Notes: a model not told the origin generated them from the letters alone. Positions 41,350-52,454 are shown, counted from the stretch's first letter. The stretch is DNA of 64,000 nt from Aquipuribacter nitratireducens (GCF_037860835.1 NZ_JBBEOG010000010.1:1-64000), one strand, 5' to 3'. Numbers and translations are program-made.

Positions 41350-42665
41350 GTGACTCTCGACTGGCCCGAGCTCCCGGCGGCGCAGCAGCCGTCGTGGGCC
41401 GGTGGCGACGCCCTGGCCGCGGCGACCGCGGAGCTGCGGACCTATCCGCCGCTGGTGTTCGCGGGCGAGTGCGACAACCTGCGCGACCGCATCGCCGCCG
41501 CGGCCCGGGGTGAGGCGTTCCTGCTCCAGGGCGGGGACTGCGCCGAGACCTTCGACGGCGCGAGCGCCGACGCGATCCGGCGCCGGGTCAAGACCATCCT
41601 CCAGATGGCCGTCGTCCTCATGTACGGCAGCGGCCTGCCGGTCGTGAAGATGGGGCGCATGGCGGGGCAGTTCGCCAAGCCCCGCAGCAACGACACCGAG
41701 ACCCGGGACGGGGTCACGCTGCCCGCGTACCGCGGCGACGCCGTCAACAGCTACGCCTTCACGGCCGAGGCCCGCGCGCACGACCCCGCGCGGCTCGTCC
41801 GCGCCTACCACACGGCCGCCTCGACCCTGAACCTCATCCGCGCCTTCACCACGGGCGGCTTCGCCGACCTCCGGCAGGTCCACGAGTGGAACAAGGGCTT
41901 CACGGCGAACCCCGCGAACGCCCGCTACGAGGTCCTCGCGCGCGAGATCGACCGCGCGATGCGGTTCATGGCGGCGTGCGGCGCCGACTTCGAGCAGCTG
42001 AAGGGCGTGGAGTTCTTCGCCAGCCACGAGGCGCTCCTGCTGGACTACGAGCGGCCCCTCGTCCGGACCGACTCCCGCACCGGGCTGCAGTACGCGACGT
42101 CGGCCCACTTCGTCTGGGTGGGGGAGCGCACCCGCGGCCTCGACGGCGCCCACGTCGACCTCGCCGCGCGGGTGCAGAACCCCGTCGGGGTGAAGCTGGG
42201 ACCCTCGACGACGCCCGACGACGCGCTCGCGCTCATCGACCGTCTCGACCCCGACCGCACCCCGGGCCGGCTCACGTTCATCACGCGGATGGGTGCGGGC
42301 CGCATCCGCGACGTGCTCCCCGCCGTCGTGGAGAAGGTGCGCTCCTCGGGCGCGCAGCCGCTGTGGATCACCGACCCGATGCACGGCAACACGTTCGAGT
42401 CGGCGAGCGGGTACAAGACCCGGCGCTTCGACGACGTCATCGACGAGGTCCGCGGCTTCTTCGAGGTCCACGAGGCCGTCGGCACCGTCCCGGGCGGTCT
42501 CCACGTCGAGCTGACGGGCGACGACGTGACGGAGTGCCTCGGCGGTTCCGAGATGATCGACGACGCGGCCCTCGCGACCCGGTACGAGTCCGTCTGCGAC
42601 CCGCGCCTCAACCACCAGCAGTCGCTGGAGATGGCGTTCCTCGTCGCCGAGATGCTCGGGCGGCG

Positions 42666-42669
<4 letters not shown>
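41350..42669 (+). CDS. aroG: class II 3-deoxy-7-phosphoheptulonate synthase
   Basis: This enzyme condenses phosphoenolpyruvate and erythrose 4-phosphate, the first step of the shikimate pathway. The 439-aa sequence is the plant/actinobacterial class II type: FLLQGGDCAETF, KMGRMAGQFAKPRS, FVWVGERTRGLDGAHV, and WITDPMHGNTFES. The GTG at 41350 is set by the -10 element. As in mycobacteria (Rv2178c), it sits near plsC and pknL. The stop overlaps the aldolase start by 4 nt. Confidence 0.97.
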
Positions 42670-43755
<1,086 letters not shown>

Positions 43756-43766
<11 letters not shown>

Positions 43767-45138
43767 GGCCCGACCCGGACGCGGCGTCCCGCGGCAGGTC
43801 GCGCGGTCGCGCCCGGGGGCGGACGAGCCAGAACGTCGCGGCCCACGCGAGCGCCGCGGCGACGACCACGGCGAGCAGCAGCGGGACCGGCGCCGCCGCG
43901 AGCGCGGCCGGCACCTGCCAGAAGAAGACGTCGGTCGGGGGGTCGCCCTGCGGCGGCGGCGTCGGCGTGAGCGCCCCGAGCGCGTGCGTGCCGACCGCGA
44001 CCGCGACGGCGGTCGCGGTCGCCGCCCACCACCACGCCCCCCGCCGGCTGTGCGTCAGCAGCCAGGTCCCCAGCGGCCACGCGAGCACGACGACCTCGAG
44101 GAGCGTCCGGCCGCCCCAGAAGCCGGTGCCGCCGGAGATCCGCGACAGCAGCACCTGGACGAGGCCGTAGGCGAGGCCCGCCAGGGCGAGGGCCATGACG
44201 CGCGGGGGCACCGCGATCCGGTCGCGGACCCACGCGACGAGCAGCACGAGGGCGACCGGCTGCGCCGCGAGGAGGCCGTAGCGGGGGGAGAGGACGGCGC
44301 TCCCGACGTTGTCGAGCCGCCACCGCCACTCGCCGCCGTCGCGACCGGGATCGTCCTCGAGGACGCGGGCGTAGTCGAAGACCGCGTAGGGCCCCGCGAG
44401 GGACCACACCCCGAACAGCGCCCGGACCCACGCCACGTACGCCACTGCCCCGGTCGCCGAGCCCAGGAGGAGGGCGAGCGCCGTGCGGCGCTCGCTCCGC
44501 CACAGCGTCGCGGCCGCGGCCGCACCCGCGAGGGCGAGGTGCGGCCGGCTCAGCACCGCGGCCGCGGCGGCGCCCGCGGTGAGCAGCCACGGGCCGCCGC
44601 GGAGCACCGCGAGGCAGACGAGCCCGAGCCACAGCGTCGTCGCGCCGTGGGACCACAGGGCGTCGGCGGCCACCGCCCACACCCCGGACCCGACCCCGAG
44701 CGCGAGGGCGGACAGCAGGGCGATCCGCGCGGGGACCACCGCTCGGAGGCCGACGGCCATCGCGACCACCCCGACGGCGCACGCCAGGGCCGCGGTGGCG
44801 GCGCTCGGCCCCGGGACGGGACCGGCGCTCGGCGCGACGAGGTGCGCGAGCGCGTAGGCCGGGACCGCGAGGAGGACGACGCCGGGGAAGCGGTTCGTGT
44901 ACAGGGCGTCGCCGACCGGCACCACCCAGTCCTCACCCTCCTCCAGACCGAGCCCCGTGAGGTCGGGGGTGCCGCGCACGGCGAGGCTCCACGCCGCCGA
45001 GGCGGCCGCACGGACGTCGTTGACGGGGAAGCTGGCGTAGTGGGCGGTGAGGAGGTAGAGCGCGGCGAGGCCCGCGCCGAGCGCCGCCGTCGGCAGCACC
45101 GCGGTGACGCCCCGGCGGGACGAGGAGCCGCGCGCCAC
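43756..45138 (-). CDS. polytopic membrane protein, GT-C glycosyltransferase-like
   Basis: The 460-aa protein has roughly ten to twelve membrane helices. Between the first two helices lies an extracytoplasmic loop with charged residues (NDVRAAASAAWSLAVRGTP...EDWVVPVGDALYTNRFPG), the layout of GT-C mannosyl- or arabinosyltransferases. The loop GGTGFWGGRTLLEV near the last third is typical of related DUFs. In mycobacteria the mannosyltransferase MptA gene lies next to pknL, so a lipoglycan role is plausible but not proven. GTG 45138 lies 3 nt after the pknL stop. Confidence 0.65.
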
Positions 45139-45141
45139 GCG

Positions 45142-47130
45142 CTAGAAGGTCGTGACGACGACGGTCGACCCGGGGACGAGCGGGGTGCCCGCGGACGGGT
45201 CCTGGCTCACGACCCGGCCGAAGATCGACGACCCCCGTCGCTCCACCTCGAACCCGGCCTCCTCGAGGGCGGCGACGGCGTCGGCGAACCGGAGCTCGAA
45301 GACGTCCGGGACGGCCACCGGCTCCGGCCCCAGCGACACGGTGACGTCGACGGTGCCGCCCGGACGCAGCTGCCCCTCGGCAGGGTCCTGCGCCACCACG
45401 ACACCGGCGGGGGCCGCGTCGTCGTAGCGCTCGCCGGTGTCGCCGAGCCGGAGCCCGGCGGCCTCGAGGACGCGGCGGGCCGAGTCCGCGTCGTCCCCCG
45501 TGACGTCCGGGACCGCCACCGGCTGCGGGCCGCGGCTCACGACGACGTCGACGGCGGTGCCCCCCCGGACGGCCTGCCCCGGCCCCGGCTCGTGCCCGAC
45601 GACGAGGCCCTCGTCGACCTCGGCCGAGAACGCGCCCGAGCTCCCGCCGAGGACCAGGCCGAGGGGCTCCAGCGCCGCCGCGGCCTCCTCGGGGCTGCGG
45701 CCCCGCAGGTCCGGGACGTCGAACAGCTCGGGCCCCGCGGACACCAGCAGGGTGACGGTGCCGTTCTTGTGCACCTGCTCCTGCGGCCCGGGGCGGGTGT
45801 CGACGACCGTCCCCTCCGGGGCCTCCTCGTCGAAGACCGGTGTCGTGCCGGACGCGAGCCCGGCGGCCGCGAGCCGGTTCTCGGCGGCCGCGGCCGTGAG
45901 GGTGCGGACGTCGGGCACGTCACGCTGCGCCCCCGGCCCCGCCTCGAACCACCACAGCGCCGCCCCTGCCGCGACGCTCGCGAGGAGGAGCACGAGGAGC
46001 ACCCCGGCGAGCCCGGGGCGGCGCCGCCGACGGGCCGGGAGGCTCCTCGTGAGCGCCTCGTCGGGCCGCTCCCCGTGCGTGGGCCCCACCGGCTCGTGCG
46101 GCGTGGTCGGGTCGTCCGGTTCGTGGGGGTCGGTGTCGCGCTCCTCGGGGAGCCCGTCCCACCACCGCTCCACCCGCGCGGTCCGGGTCGTGTCGGCGTC
46201 GCCGCCGGTCCCGTCGGGACGGGCGTCCAGGACGGCGGGGTCGAGCCCGGCCCAGGTCCGTCGCAGGTCGCGCAGCAGCTCCTGCGCGGAGGCGGGCCGC
46301 TCGGCCGGGTCGCGCCGGCACGCGCGCGCGACGAGGGCGTCGACCTCCGGGGGCAGGTGGGGGGCGAGCGACGACGGCAGCGGGACGTCGGTCGTGACGT
46401 GGCTCCACACCACCTGGAAGGGGACCTCGCCGGTGTGCGGCTGCCGCCCGGTGAGGAGCTCGAAGAGGACGATGCCCGCGGAGTACAGGTCCGTGCGCGC
46501 GTCGACCCTGCCGTGCTGCGCCGCCTCGGGCGCGAGGTACTCGGGCGTGCCGAGGAGCGAGCCGGTCGCCGTCCGCGAGGCGGTCGCGGCGCGCGCGAGC
46601 CCGAAGTCGGCGACCGCCCACGACCCGTCCCGCGTGGCGAGCACGTTCTCCGGCTTGACGTCGAGGTGGACGAGACCGGTGGCGTGCGCGGCCGCCAGGC
46701 CCTGCAGCAGCGCCGTCATGACAGGGAAGGCCTCCGCCGGGGACAGGGCGCCGCGGTCACGGACGAGGTCGCGGAGGGTCCGGCCCGGCAGCAGCTCCAT
46801 CGCGAGCCACACGAGGTCCCCGTCGTCGCCCTGGTCGTGGACGGTGACGACGGCACGGTCCTGCACGGACGCCGCGGCGAGCGCCTCGGCGCGGAAGCGG
46901 TCGGCGAAGTCGTCGGACTCCGCGAGGTGGGGGTGCATGACCTTGAGGGCGACCTCGCGCCGCAGCCGGGTGTCCTCGGCCCGGTACACCGTCGCCATCC
47001 CGCCGCGGGCGACCCGCGCGAGCACGCGGTACCGGTCGCCGACCACACGACCCACGACCGGGTCGCGCACGGGGTCGTCGCCCCGGCCGGCGACGCGGTC
47101 GCGCACCTGGTCGCGCGTGGTGCCGTCCAC
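45142..47130 (-). CDS. pknL: PASTA-domain serine/threonine protein kinase
   Basis: The 662-aa kinase has the glycine loop VARGGMATVYRAED, VALK lysine, catalytic loop HLDVKPENVL, DFG and APE (GTPEYLAPEAA). A long Asp/Pro-rich juxtamembrane region, one membrane helix (about residues 360-380) and four extracytoplasmic PASTA repeats follow (each with a VPD-type start). PASTA domains sense muropeptides, so it likely links wall status to phosphorylation. The HRD arginine is leucine, making it a non-RD kinase. It matches PknL (Rv2176) by its divergent HTH neighbour. GTG 47130 has TAGACT 6 nt upstream. Confidence 0.93.
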   Translation of the reverse strand: MDGTTRDQVRDRVAGRGDDPVRDPVVGRVVGDRYRVLARVARGGMATVYRAEDTRLRREVALKVMHPHLAESDDFADRFRAEALAAASVQDRAVVTVHDQGDDGDLVWLAMELLPGRTLRDLVRDRGALSPAEAFPVMTALLQGLAAAHATGLVHLDVKPENVLATRDGSWAVADFGLARAATASRTATGSLLGTPEYLAPEAAQHGRVDARTDLYSAGIVLFELLTGRQPHTGEVPFQVVWSHVTTDVPLPSSLAPHLPPEVDALVARACRRDPAERPASAQELLRDLRRTWAGLDPAVLDARPDGTGGDADTTRTARVERWWDGLPEERDTDPHEPDDPTTPHEPVGPTHGERPDEALTRSLPARRRRRPGLAGVLLVLLLASVAAGAALWWFEAGPGAQRDVPDVRTLTAAAAENRLAAAGLASGTTPVFDEEAPEGTVVDTRPGPQEQVHKNGTVTLLVSAGPELFDVPDLRGRSPEEAAAALEPLGLVLGGSSGAFSAEVDEGLVVGHEPGPGQAVRGGTAVDVVVSRGPQPVAVPDVTGDDADSARRVLEAAGLRLGDTGERYDDAAPAGVVVAQDPAEGQLRPGGTVDVTVSLGPEPVAVPDVFELRFADAVAALEEAGFEVERRGSSIFGRVVSQDPSAGTPLVPGSTVVVTTF

Positions 47131-47136
47131 GCGCGG

Positions 47137-47142
47137 AGTCTA
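47137..47142 (-). promoter_or_regulatory. -10 element of pknL
   Basis: TAGACT on the minus strand lies 6 nt before the pknL GTG, supporting that start and a leaderless mRNA. Confidence 0.55.
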
Positions 47143-47217
47143 CGGAGGCGTGCGGGCCCGTTCGGGGAGGCGCGCGTCCTCGCGCAGGCACCCGCGCGTC
47201 CGTGGGACCCTCCTGCG

Positions 47218-47679
47218 GTGTCCCGTTCCCGATCCCGCACCGGCGACCGACGCCCGGCCGGCCCCCCGGCCCTCCGCACGCCCCGCCCCGACACCCTGTC
47301 GCCCGAGGAGACGGACGAGGTCCGCGACCTGGTCGCGGACTGGCTGCCCCTGCCGGACGTCGCCGAGCGGCTCGACCTCGACATCATGCGCGTCCGACGG
47401 CTCGTGGCGGACGGTGACCTCGCCGCCGTGCGCGTCGACGGCGTCGTCCAGGTGCCGGCCGCGTTCCTCGTCGAGGCCCCCGGCGGGCACGGTGCCGCGC
47501 CCCTGCCCGAGCTGCGGGGCACCCTGACGGTCCTCGAGGACGCGGGCTACACCACCGCCGAGGCCGTGCGGTGGCTGTTCACCCCCGACCCGACGCTCGT
47601 GGAGGGCCGGCCCGTCGACACGCTGCGCGCGGGTCGCAAGACGGAGATCAGGCGTCGGGCGCAGGCGCTGGGGTTCTGA
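47218..47679 (+). CDS. winged-HTH protein, Rv2175c-like PknL partner
   Basis: The 153-aa protein has an arginine/serine/threonine-rich N-terminal tail and an HTH core (ADWLPLPDVAERLDLDIMRVRRLVADGDLAAVRVDGVVQVPAAFL). A C-terminal domain follows, ending DTLRAGRKTEIRRRAQALGF. It corresponds to mycobacterial Rv2175c, a DNA-binding protein phosphorylated by PknL within its N-terminal tail; candidate acceptors here are S2, S4, S6 or T8. It is divergent from pknL with an 87-bp gap. The start is GTG 47218. The 3' end overlaps convergent crtB by 32 nt. Confidence 0.88.
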   Translation: MSRSRSRTGDRRPAGPPALRTPRPDTLSPEETDEVRDLVADWLPLPDVAERLDLDIMRVRRLVADGDLAAVRVDGVVQVPAAFLVEAPGGHGAAPLPELRGTLTVLEDAGYTTAEAVRWLFTPDPTLVEGRPVDTLRAGRKTEIRRRAQALGF

Positions 47680-48628
47680 GGTCCGCGGGGGCGGGCGCCC
47701 GCCCCGCGGGTCCGGTCCGGGCGGCCCACGCCCGCACGAGACCGGGGCCGGCGACCGCGAGGCGCCGCGGCAGCGACACCCGCACCCGGCGGTCGAGGAC
47801 CTGGTGGTCGGCGCGCTCGACGGCGTCGAGGATGCCGCCGTACAGCCGGAACGCCGTGCGCATGCAGTCCCGCGACGTCGGGTGGAGCATGTCGATGCCG
47901 GGCTCGGCGTAGGCGTAGAGGGCGCGGGTGCGCTCGATCTCGAACTCCAGGAGCCGGCGCACCGGTGAGGTGACGGTCCCGGTGGCGAGGTCGGCCGCCG
48001 TCACGCCGAAGAGGTCGAGGTCCTCCTGCGGCAGGTACACGCGACCGCGGCGCAGGTCCTCGCCGACGTCCCGGATGAAGTTCGACATCTGGAAGGCCTC
48101 GCCGAGGGCGCGGGCGCGGGGCGCGGCGTCCGGGGTGCTCGGCTCGAGGATCGGCAGCATCTGCAGCCCGATGACCGCGGCCGACCCGTACATGTAGCGC
48201 TCGAGGTCGGCGTACGTCGCGTACGTCGCCTCCGTGATGTCCATCTGCATGGACTCGAGGAACGCCTCGACGTGCGCGCGGGGGATCCCCCAGCGCCGCA
48301 TGGTGTCCTCCATGGCCGCCCCGACCGGGTCGTGACGGGGGTCGACGCCCGCCGGGCGCACCGGGTCGGTCTCGAGGCGCTCGAGGAACGCCTCCCCCCA
48401 CCGCACCAGTGCGGCGGGGTCCGGCTCGGTGAGGCTGTCGACGAACTCGTCGGCGTACCGGGCGAAGCCGTACAGCGCCCACACGTACGGGCGCTTGGCC
48501 CGCGGCAGCAGCAGCGTCGCGAGGTAGTACGTCTTGCCGTGCCCGGCGTGCAGCTGCCGGGACCGCTCGTAGGCGACCCGCAGGGGCGGGTCCACGATCT
48601 CGGCGGCGTCGAGGTCCTTGGCGCTCAC
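47648..48628 (-). CDS. crtB: phytoene synthase
   Basis: The 326-aa head-to-head prenyl synthase has both aspartate-rich sites: YADEFVDS (first DxxxD) and NFIRDVGED (second), plus YLPQEDL. It joins two geranylgeranyl diphosphates into phytoene. It is the last gene of the crtE-crtI-aldo/keto reductase-crtB run on the minus strand, 55 nt after the reductase stop. The start is GTG 48628. Its last codons overlap the Rv2175c-like gene on the other strand. Confidence 0.92.
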   Translation of the reverse strand: MSAKDLDAAEIVDPPLRVAYERSRQLHAGHGKTYYLATLLLPRAKRPYVWALYGFARYADEFVDSLTEPDPAALVRWGEAFLERLETDPVRPAGVDPRHDPVGAAMEDTMRRWGIPRAHVEAFLESMQMDITEATYATYADLERYMYGSAAVIGLQMLPILEPSTPDAAPRARALGEAFQMSNFIRDVGEDLRRGRVYLPQEDLDLFGVTAADLATGTVTSPVRRLLEFEIERTRALYAYAEPGIDMLHPTSRDCMRTAFRLYGGILDAVERADHQVLDRRVRVSLPRRLAVAGPGLVRAWAARTGPAGRAPAPADLRTPAPAPDA

Positions 48629-48683
48629 CCGTCGATCCTGCCCCAGCCGCGTCCGGCACGGGCACCCGACCGGCCTGCGTCGA

Positions 48684-49634
48684 TCACGACCACGGTCGGC
48701 GCGACCGCGCGTCCCAGTACTCGTCCGGCTCCTCCGCGAGCCCCGCGAGGGCGTCCGTCACGTCCGTCGGCAGCTCGACGCGCGTGGCGGCGAGGTTGCT
48801 GCGGACCTGCTCGGGCGTGACCGCCCCCGACAGGACGACGCTCGCCCACGGCTGGGCCAGCGCGACGGCGATCGCGAGGGCGTCCCGGCCCGTCCCGAGC
48901 GACGCCGCGAGCGCGTCGAGCCGGTCGGCGGCGTCCGACCGCTCCCCGCCGGGGGCCAGGCGGCCGTTGGCGACCGCCTCCTTCACCACGACGCGCGCCC
49001 CGGCGGCGGCGACCTCGGCGAGGGCGGGCCCGACCGAGGGCTCCAGGACGTTCCACGTCGCCTGGAACGACGTGAAGAGCGGCCGGCCGTCGACCTCGAC
49101 CTCGGCGGCCCGTCGGACGCTCCCGGCCTGCGAGGGTCCTGACACCGAGACCCCGACGGCCACGCCGCGCTCGCGGAGGGCGCCGAGCTCCCGGTGCAGC
49201 GCGGTGTCGTCGAGGACGCCCGTCCCGGGCGTGGCGCTGTGGACGTGGTAGACGGACAGCCGGTCGCCGAGCAGGCGCAGCGTCTCCGCCGACTGCGAGC
49301 GGTATGCCTCGAGGGAGTGGTCCTTCACCTCGTGCCGGTCCGCGTCGAGCCGCCAGTCGCCGACGTAGCGGTACCCCCACTTCGAGCCGACCGTCACGTC
49401 GGCGTCCGGGTGGGCGTCGAGCCAGCCCGCGAGGAACTCCTCCGCGCAGCCGTAGGACCGTGCCGCGTCGACGTAGCGCACCCCGCCGGCCACCGCGGCG
49501 TCGAGCACCGCCCACGTGCGCCGGCGGAGGTCCGCCACGCCGCGCCCGTCGCCGAGGTCGCGGCCCCTCCCGCTCGTGATGTACGCCGGACGCGCCAGGG
49601 CGGCCAGGCCGATCCCGAGCCGGGACGGGCTCAC
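48684..49634 (-). CDS. aldo/keto reductase in the carotenoid operon
   Basis: The 316-aa NADPH-dependent oxidoreductase keeps the catalytic tetrad: Asp in YVDAARSYG, the Tyr five residues later, Lys in VGSKWGYRY, and His in VYHVHSATPG. GTG 49634 overlaps the crtI stop (GTGA), so it is made together with phytoene desaturase. A role in pigment end-group chemistry or in carbonyl detoxification is possible. No characterised carotenoid step is known to me for this family. Confidence 0.88.
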   Translation of the reverse strand: MSPSRLGIGLAALARPAYITSGRGRDLGDGRGVADLRRRTWAVLDAAVAGGVRYVDAARSYGCAEEFLAGWLDAHPDADVTVGSKWGYRYVGDWRLDADRHEVKDHSLEAYRSQSAETLRLLGDRLSVYHVHSATPGTGVLDDTALHRELGALRERGVAVGVSVSGPSQAGSVRRAAEVEVDGRPLFTSFQATWNVLEPSVGPALAEVAAAGARVVVKEAVANGRLAPGGERSDAADRLDALAASLGTGRDALAIAVALAQPWASVVLSGAVTPEQVRSNLAATRVELPTDVTDALAGLAEEPDEYWDARSRRPWS

Positions 49635-51202
49635 CAGCGCCAGGCCCGGGACCGGTAGGAACGGTCCCGGCCCAGCACGCGCTCGGCCGCGAGCCGCCCG
49701 GAGACGAGCACCATCGGCACGCCGACACCCGGCTGGGTCCCGGAGCCGGTGAGCACGACGTTCTCCCCCCACAGGTTCCCGGGCCGGAACGGCCCGGTCT
49801 GCCCGAAGGTGTGGGCGCTGGCGAAGGGGGCGCCGGCGTACATGCCCCGTCGTTCCCAGTCGAGCGGGGTCGTGACGTCCTCGACCTCGATCGCGTCGCC
49901 GAAGCCCGTGTAGCCGCGGTCGTGGAGCTGCTCGAGCACGTGCTCGCGGTAGCGGGCCGCCCCGGCCTCCCAGTCGATGCCGGCGGTGAGGTTCGGGGTG
50001 GGGAAGAGGACGTAGTAGATCTCGCGACCGGGGGGCGCCAGCCCGGGGTCGGAGGCGGTGGGCCGCGACACGAGGATGCTCGGGTCCCGCATGAGCCGGC
50101 CGTGCGTGAGGTCGGTGAAGACGCCCTCCCACTCCTCGCCGAAGTGGATGTTGTGGTGCGCGGTGAAGTCGTAGCGGCGGGTGGAGCCGGCGAGCAGCAG
50201 GTAGCAGCTGGGGGAGTACGTGAGCCGGCGGTGCCGGCGCGGGCTCTTCCCGAGCAGGTCGCGGTGCGCGACGGGCAGGTCCGGGTTGAGCACGAACGCG
50301 TCCGCCTCGATGCGCTCCCCGGTGCTCGTGACGACCGCGCGGGCGCGCCCGCCGGAGTGCTCGACGCGCTCCACGGTCGTGCCGTAGCGGATCTCGACGC
50401 CGTGCTTCTCCGCCGCGGCCGCCATGGCCTGCGGGATGGCGTGCATGCCGCCCTTGGCGGCGAACACCCCGGCGACGGAGTCCATGTACGCGATGACGGC
50501 GTAGATCGCGAGCGCGTCGTACGGGCTCACGCCCGCGTACAGCGACTGGAAGGAGTAAATGCGCTGCGTGCGCGGGTCGGACAGGAACTTCTCCACGCGC
50601 GGCGCGAGCTTCCCGAACCCGCCCATCGCGAGGAGCCGGACGAGGTTGGGGGTGAGCAGGTCGAGCGGGGTGTCGATGTTCCGGTCGATGAAGTCCGTCA
50701 TCTCGTACCGGTACAGCCGGGCGACGTAGTCGACGTAGCGCCGGTAGCCCGCGGCCTCGTCCGGACCCACCACCTGCTCGATCTCCGCGCACATCGCCTC
50801 GGTGTCGGCGTGGACGTCGAGGTGCGACCCGTCGGCGTAGAACGCGCGGTACAGGGGCGTGACGGGCTCGAGGTCGAGCCAGTCGTGCATGTCCTCGCCG
50901 AGCGCGTCGAAGCAGTCGGCGATGAGGTCCGGCATCGTGAGGACGGTGGGGCCGTTGTCGAAGCGGTACTGCCCGGACCCGTCCGGGGCGTCCCGCACGA
51001 CGACCCCCGCCCGTCCGCCGGGGACCTCCTCCCGTTCCAGCAGCGTGACGCGCCGGCCGGCCCCGGCCAGGCGCATCGCGGCCGACAGCCCCGCGAGCCC
51101 GGCGCCGACGACGACGACGTGGTCGGTGGGCCCGACGACGGTCCGGACGCGGCCGGGCAGCCACCCGGCGAGGCGGGACGGGGTGAGGACGGGGCGGCTC
51201 AC
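49631..51202 (-). CDS. crtI: phytoene desaturase (CrtI type)
   Basis: The 523-aa flavoprotein begins its FAD fold with HVVVVGAGLAGLSAAMRLAGAGRRVTLLER. It has FDNGPTVLTMPDLI and ends with the carotenoid desaturase signature GSGTQPGVGVPMVLVSGRLAAERVL. It converts phytoene to lycopene or a related polyene at the membrane. An AGGAG ribosome binding site lies 6 nt before GTG 51202. It follows crtE by 51 nt and overlaps the aldo/keto reductase. Confidence 0.92.
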   Translation of the reverse strand: MSRPVLTPSRLAGWLPGRVRTVVGPTDHVVVVGAGLAGLSAAMRLAGAGRRVTLLEREEVPGGRAGVVVRDAPDGSGQYRFDNGPTVLTMPDLIADCFDALGEDMHDWLDLEPVTPLYRAFYADGSHLDVHADTEAMCAEIEQVVGPDEAAGYRRYVDYVARLYRYEMTDFIDRNIDTPLDLLTPNLVRLLAMGGFGKLAPRVEKFLSDPRTQRIYSFQSLYAGVSPYDALAIYAVIAYMDSVAGVFAAKGGMHAIPQAMAAAAEKHGVEIRYGTTVERVEHSGGRARAVVTSTGERIEADAFVLNPDLPVAHRDLLGKSPRRHRRLTYSPSCYLLLAGSTRRYDFTAHHNIHFGEEWEGVFTDLTHGRLMRDPSILVSRPTASDPGLAPPGREIYYVLFPTPNLTAGIDWEAGAARYREHVLEQLHDRGYTGFGDAIEVEDVTTPLDWERRGMYAGAPFASAHTFGQTGPFRPGNLWGENVVLTGSGTQPGVGVPMVLVSGRLAAERVLGRDRSYRSRAWRW

Positions 51203-51253
51203 GGGGTCTCCTGGGGTCGCGGGCGCGGACGGGGCAGGGATCTCACACGGGGG

Positions 51254-52390
51254 TCACGTGCTGCGGGCGGTGGCGGCGACGACGAGTCCCTCGAGGACCT
51301 CGCGGGCGTCGTCGTCGACGTCGGCCCGCGCGAGGGCCGCCCGGGCGGCCTCGACGTCCTCGACGATCATGGCCTCGACCCGGTCGGCGGCGCCGGTGTC
51401 GAGGAGGACCTCCCGCAGGACCTCGACCCCGTCGGGACCGAGCCCGGGGTCGCCCAGGAGCCGGCGCACCTGACCCGCCTGCGCCGGCGTGGCGCGCTCG
51501 AGCGCGAGGGCGACGAGCACGGTCCGCTTGCCCTCGCGGAGGTCGTCGCCGGCGGGCTTGCCGGTCTCGGCGGGGTCGCCGAAGACCCCGAGCAGGTCGT
51601 CGCGCAGCTGGAAGGCCTCGCCGAGCGGCAGCCCGTACGCGGAGTAGGCGTCGAGGAGCGTCTGCGGCGCCCCGGCGAGGGTGCCGCCCAGGAGCAGCGG
51701 GTGCTCGATGGAGTACTTCGCGGACTTGAACCGGATGACGTTCCGGGCGCTCTCGACGGGGTCGACCTCGCCGGTCGGGTCCGTCTCACCGGCGGTCACC
51801 TGCTCGAGCATGTCGAGGTACTGCCCGGCCATGAGCTCGGTCCGCATGCGGTCGAACACGACCCGTCCGCGGGCGAGCGCGTCGGTGGGCAGCCCGCTGG
51901 CGGTGAGGAGCTCGTCGGACCACGACAGGCAGAGGTCGCCCGCGAGGATCGCCCCCGCGGTGCCGAACCGGCCCGTGTCCCCGTGCCAGCCCGCGCCCCG
52001 GTGCAGGCGGGCGAAGCGCCGGTGCACCGCCGGCAGGCCCCGCCGGGTGTCGGAGTCGTCCATGACGTCGTCGTGCACGAGGGCCGCGGCCTGGAACAGC
52101 TCGAGGCTCGTCGCCGCGGCGACGACCTCCTGGCAGTCCGGACCGCCCGCGCCCCGCCAGCCCCAGTAGGCGAAGGCGGGGCGCAGCCTCTTGCCGCCCC
52201 TCAGGAGGTCGGTGACGTACTCCACGAGCGGCGCCGCGTGCGGGCTCACCGCCTCGACCGTGGCGGCCTGCCGGGACAGGACGTCGTCGAGGGTCTTCTG
52301 CACGCGGACACGGAGGTCCTCGCGGTCGAGGACGGCGCGGGCCGCGCTCACGGGGTCGACCGGTGCCGCGGCCGGGACGCTGTCGCTCAC
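51254..52390 (-). CDS. crtE: polyprenyl (geranylgeranyl) diphosphate synthase
   Basis: The 378-aa trans-prenyltransferase has the first aspartate-rich motif in LVHDDVMDDSDTRRG and the second in QLRDDLLGVFGD, with GGKRLRP at the substrate site. It supplies C20 precursor for crtB. It is in the place of mycobacterial idsA2 (Rv2173). GTG 52390 is preferred over upstream in-frame codons because TACGCT lies 8 nt before it. The gene is divergent from metF and heads the crtE-crtI-reductase-crtB run. Confidence 0.92.
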   Translation of the reverse strand: MSDSVPAAAPVDPVSAARAVLDREDLRVRVQKTLDDVLSRQAATVEAVSPHAAPLVEYVTDLLRGGKRLRPAFAYWGWRGAGGPDCQEVVAAATSLELFQAAALVHDDVMDDSDTRRGLPAVHRRFARLHRGAGWHGDTGRFGTAGAILAGDLCLSWSDELLTASGLPTDALARGRVVFDRMRTELMAGQYLDMLEQVTAGETDPTGEVDPVESARNVIRFKSAKYSIEHPLLLGGTLAGAPQTLLDAYSAYGLPLGEAFQLRDDLLGVFGDPAETGKPAGDDLREGKRTVLVALALERATPAQAGQVRRLLGDPGLGPDGVEVLREVLLDTGAADRVEAMIVEDVEAARAALARADVDDDAREVLEGLVVAATARST

Positions 52391-52398
52391 GGTCAGCC

Positions 52399-52404
52399 AG
52401 CGTA
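52399..52404 (-). promoter_or_regulatory. -10 element of the crtE operon
   Basis: TACGCT on the minus strand lies 8 nt before the crtE GTG. Between it and the metF promoter is a 15-bp GC palindrome (52411-52425, GCCCGC-CGG-GCGGGC), which could be an operator or merely GC-rich sequence. Confidence 0.5.
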
Positions 52405-52454
52405 TGGTCCGCCCGCCGGGCGGGCACACCGACCGACCCGGTGCGCCCGCCGCC

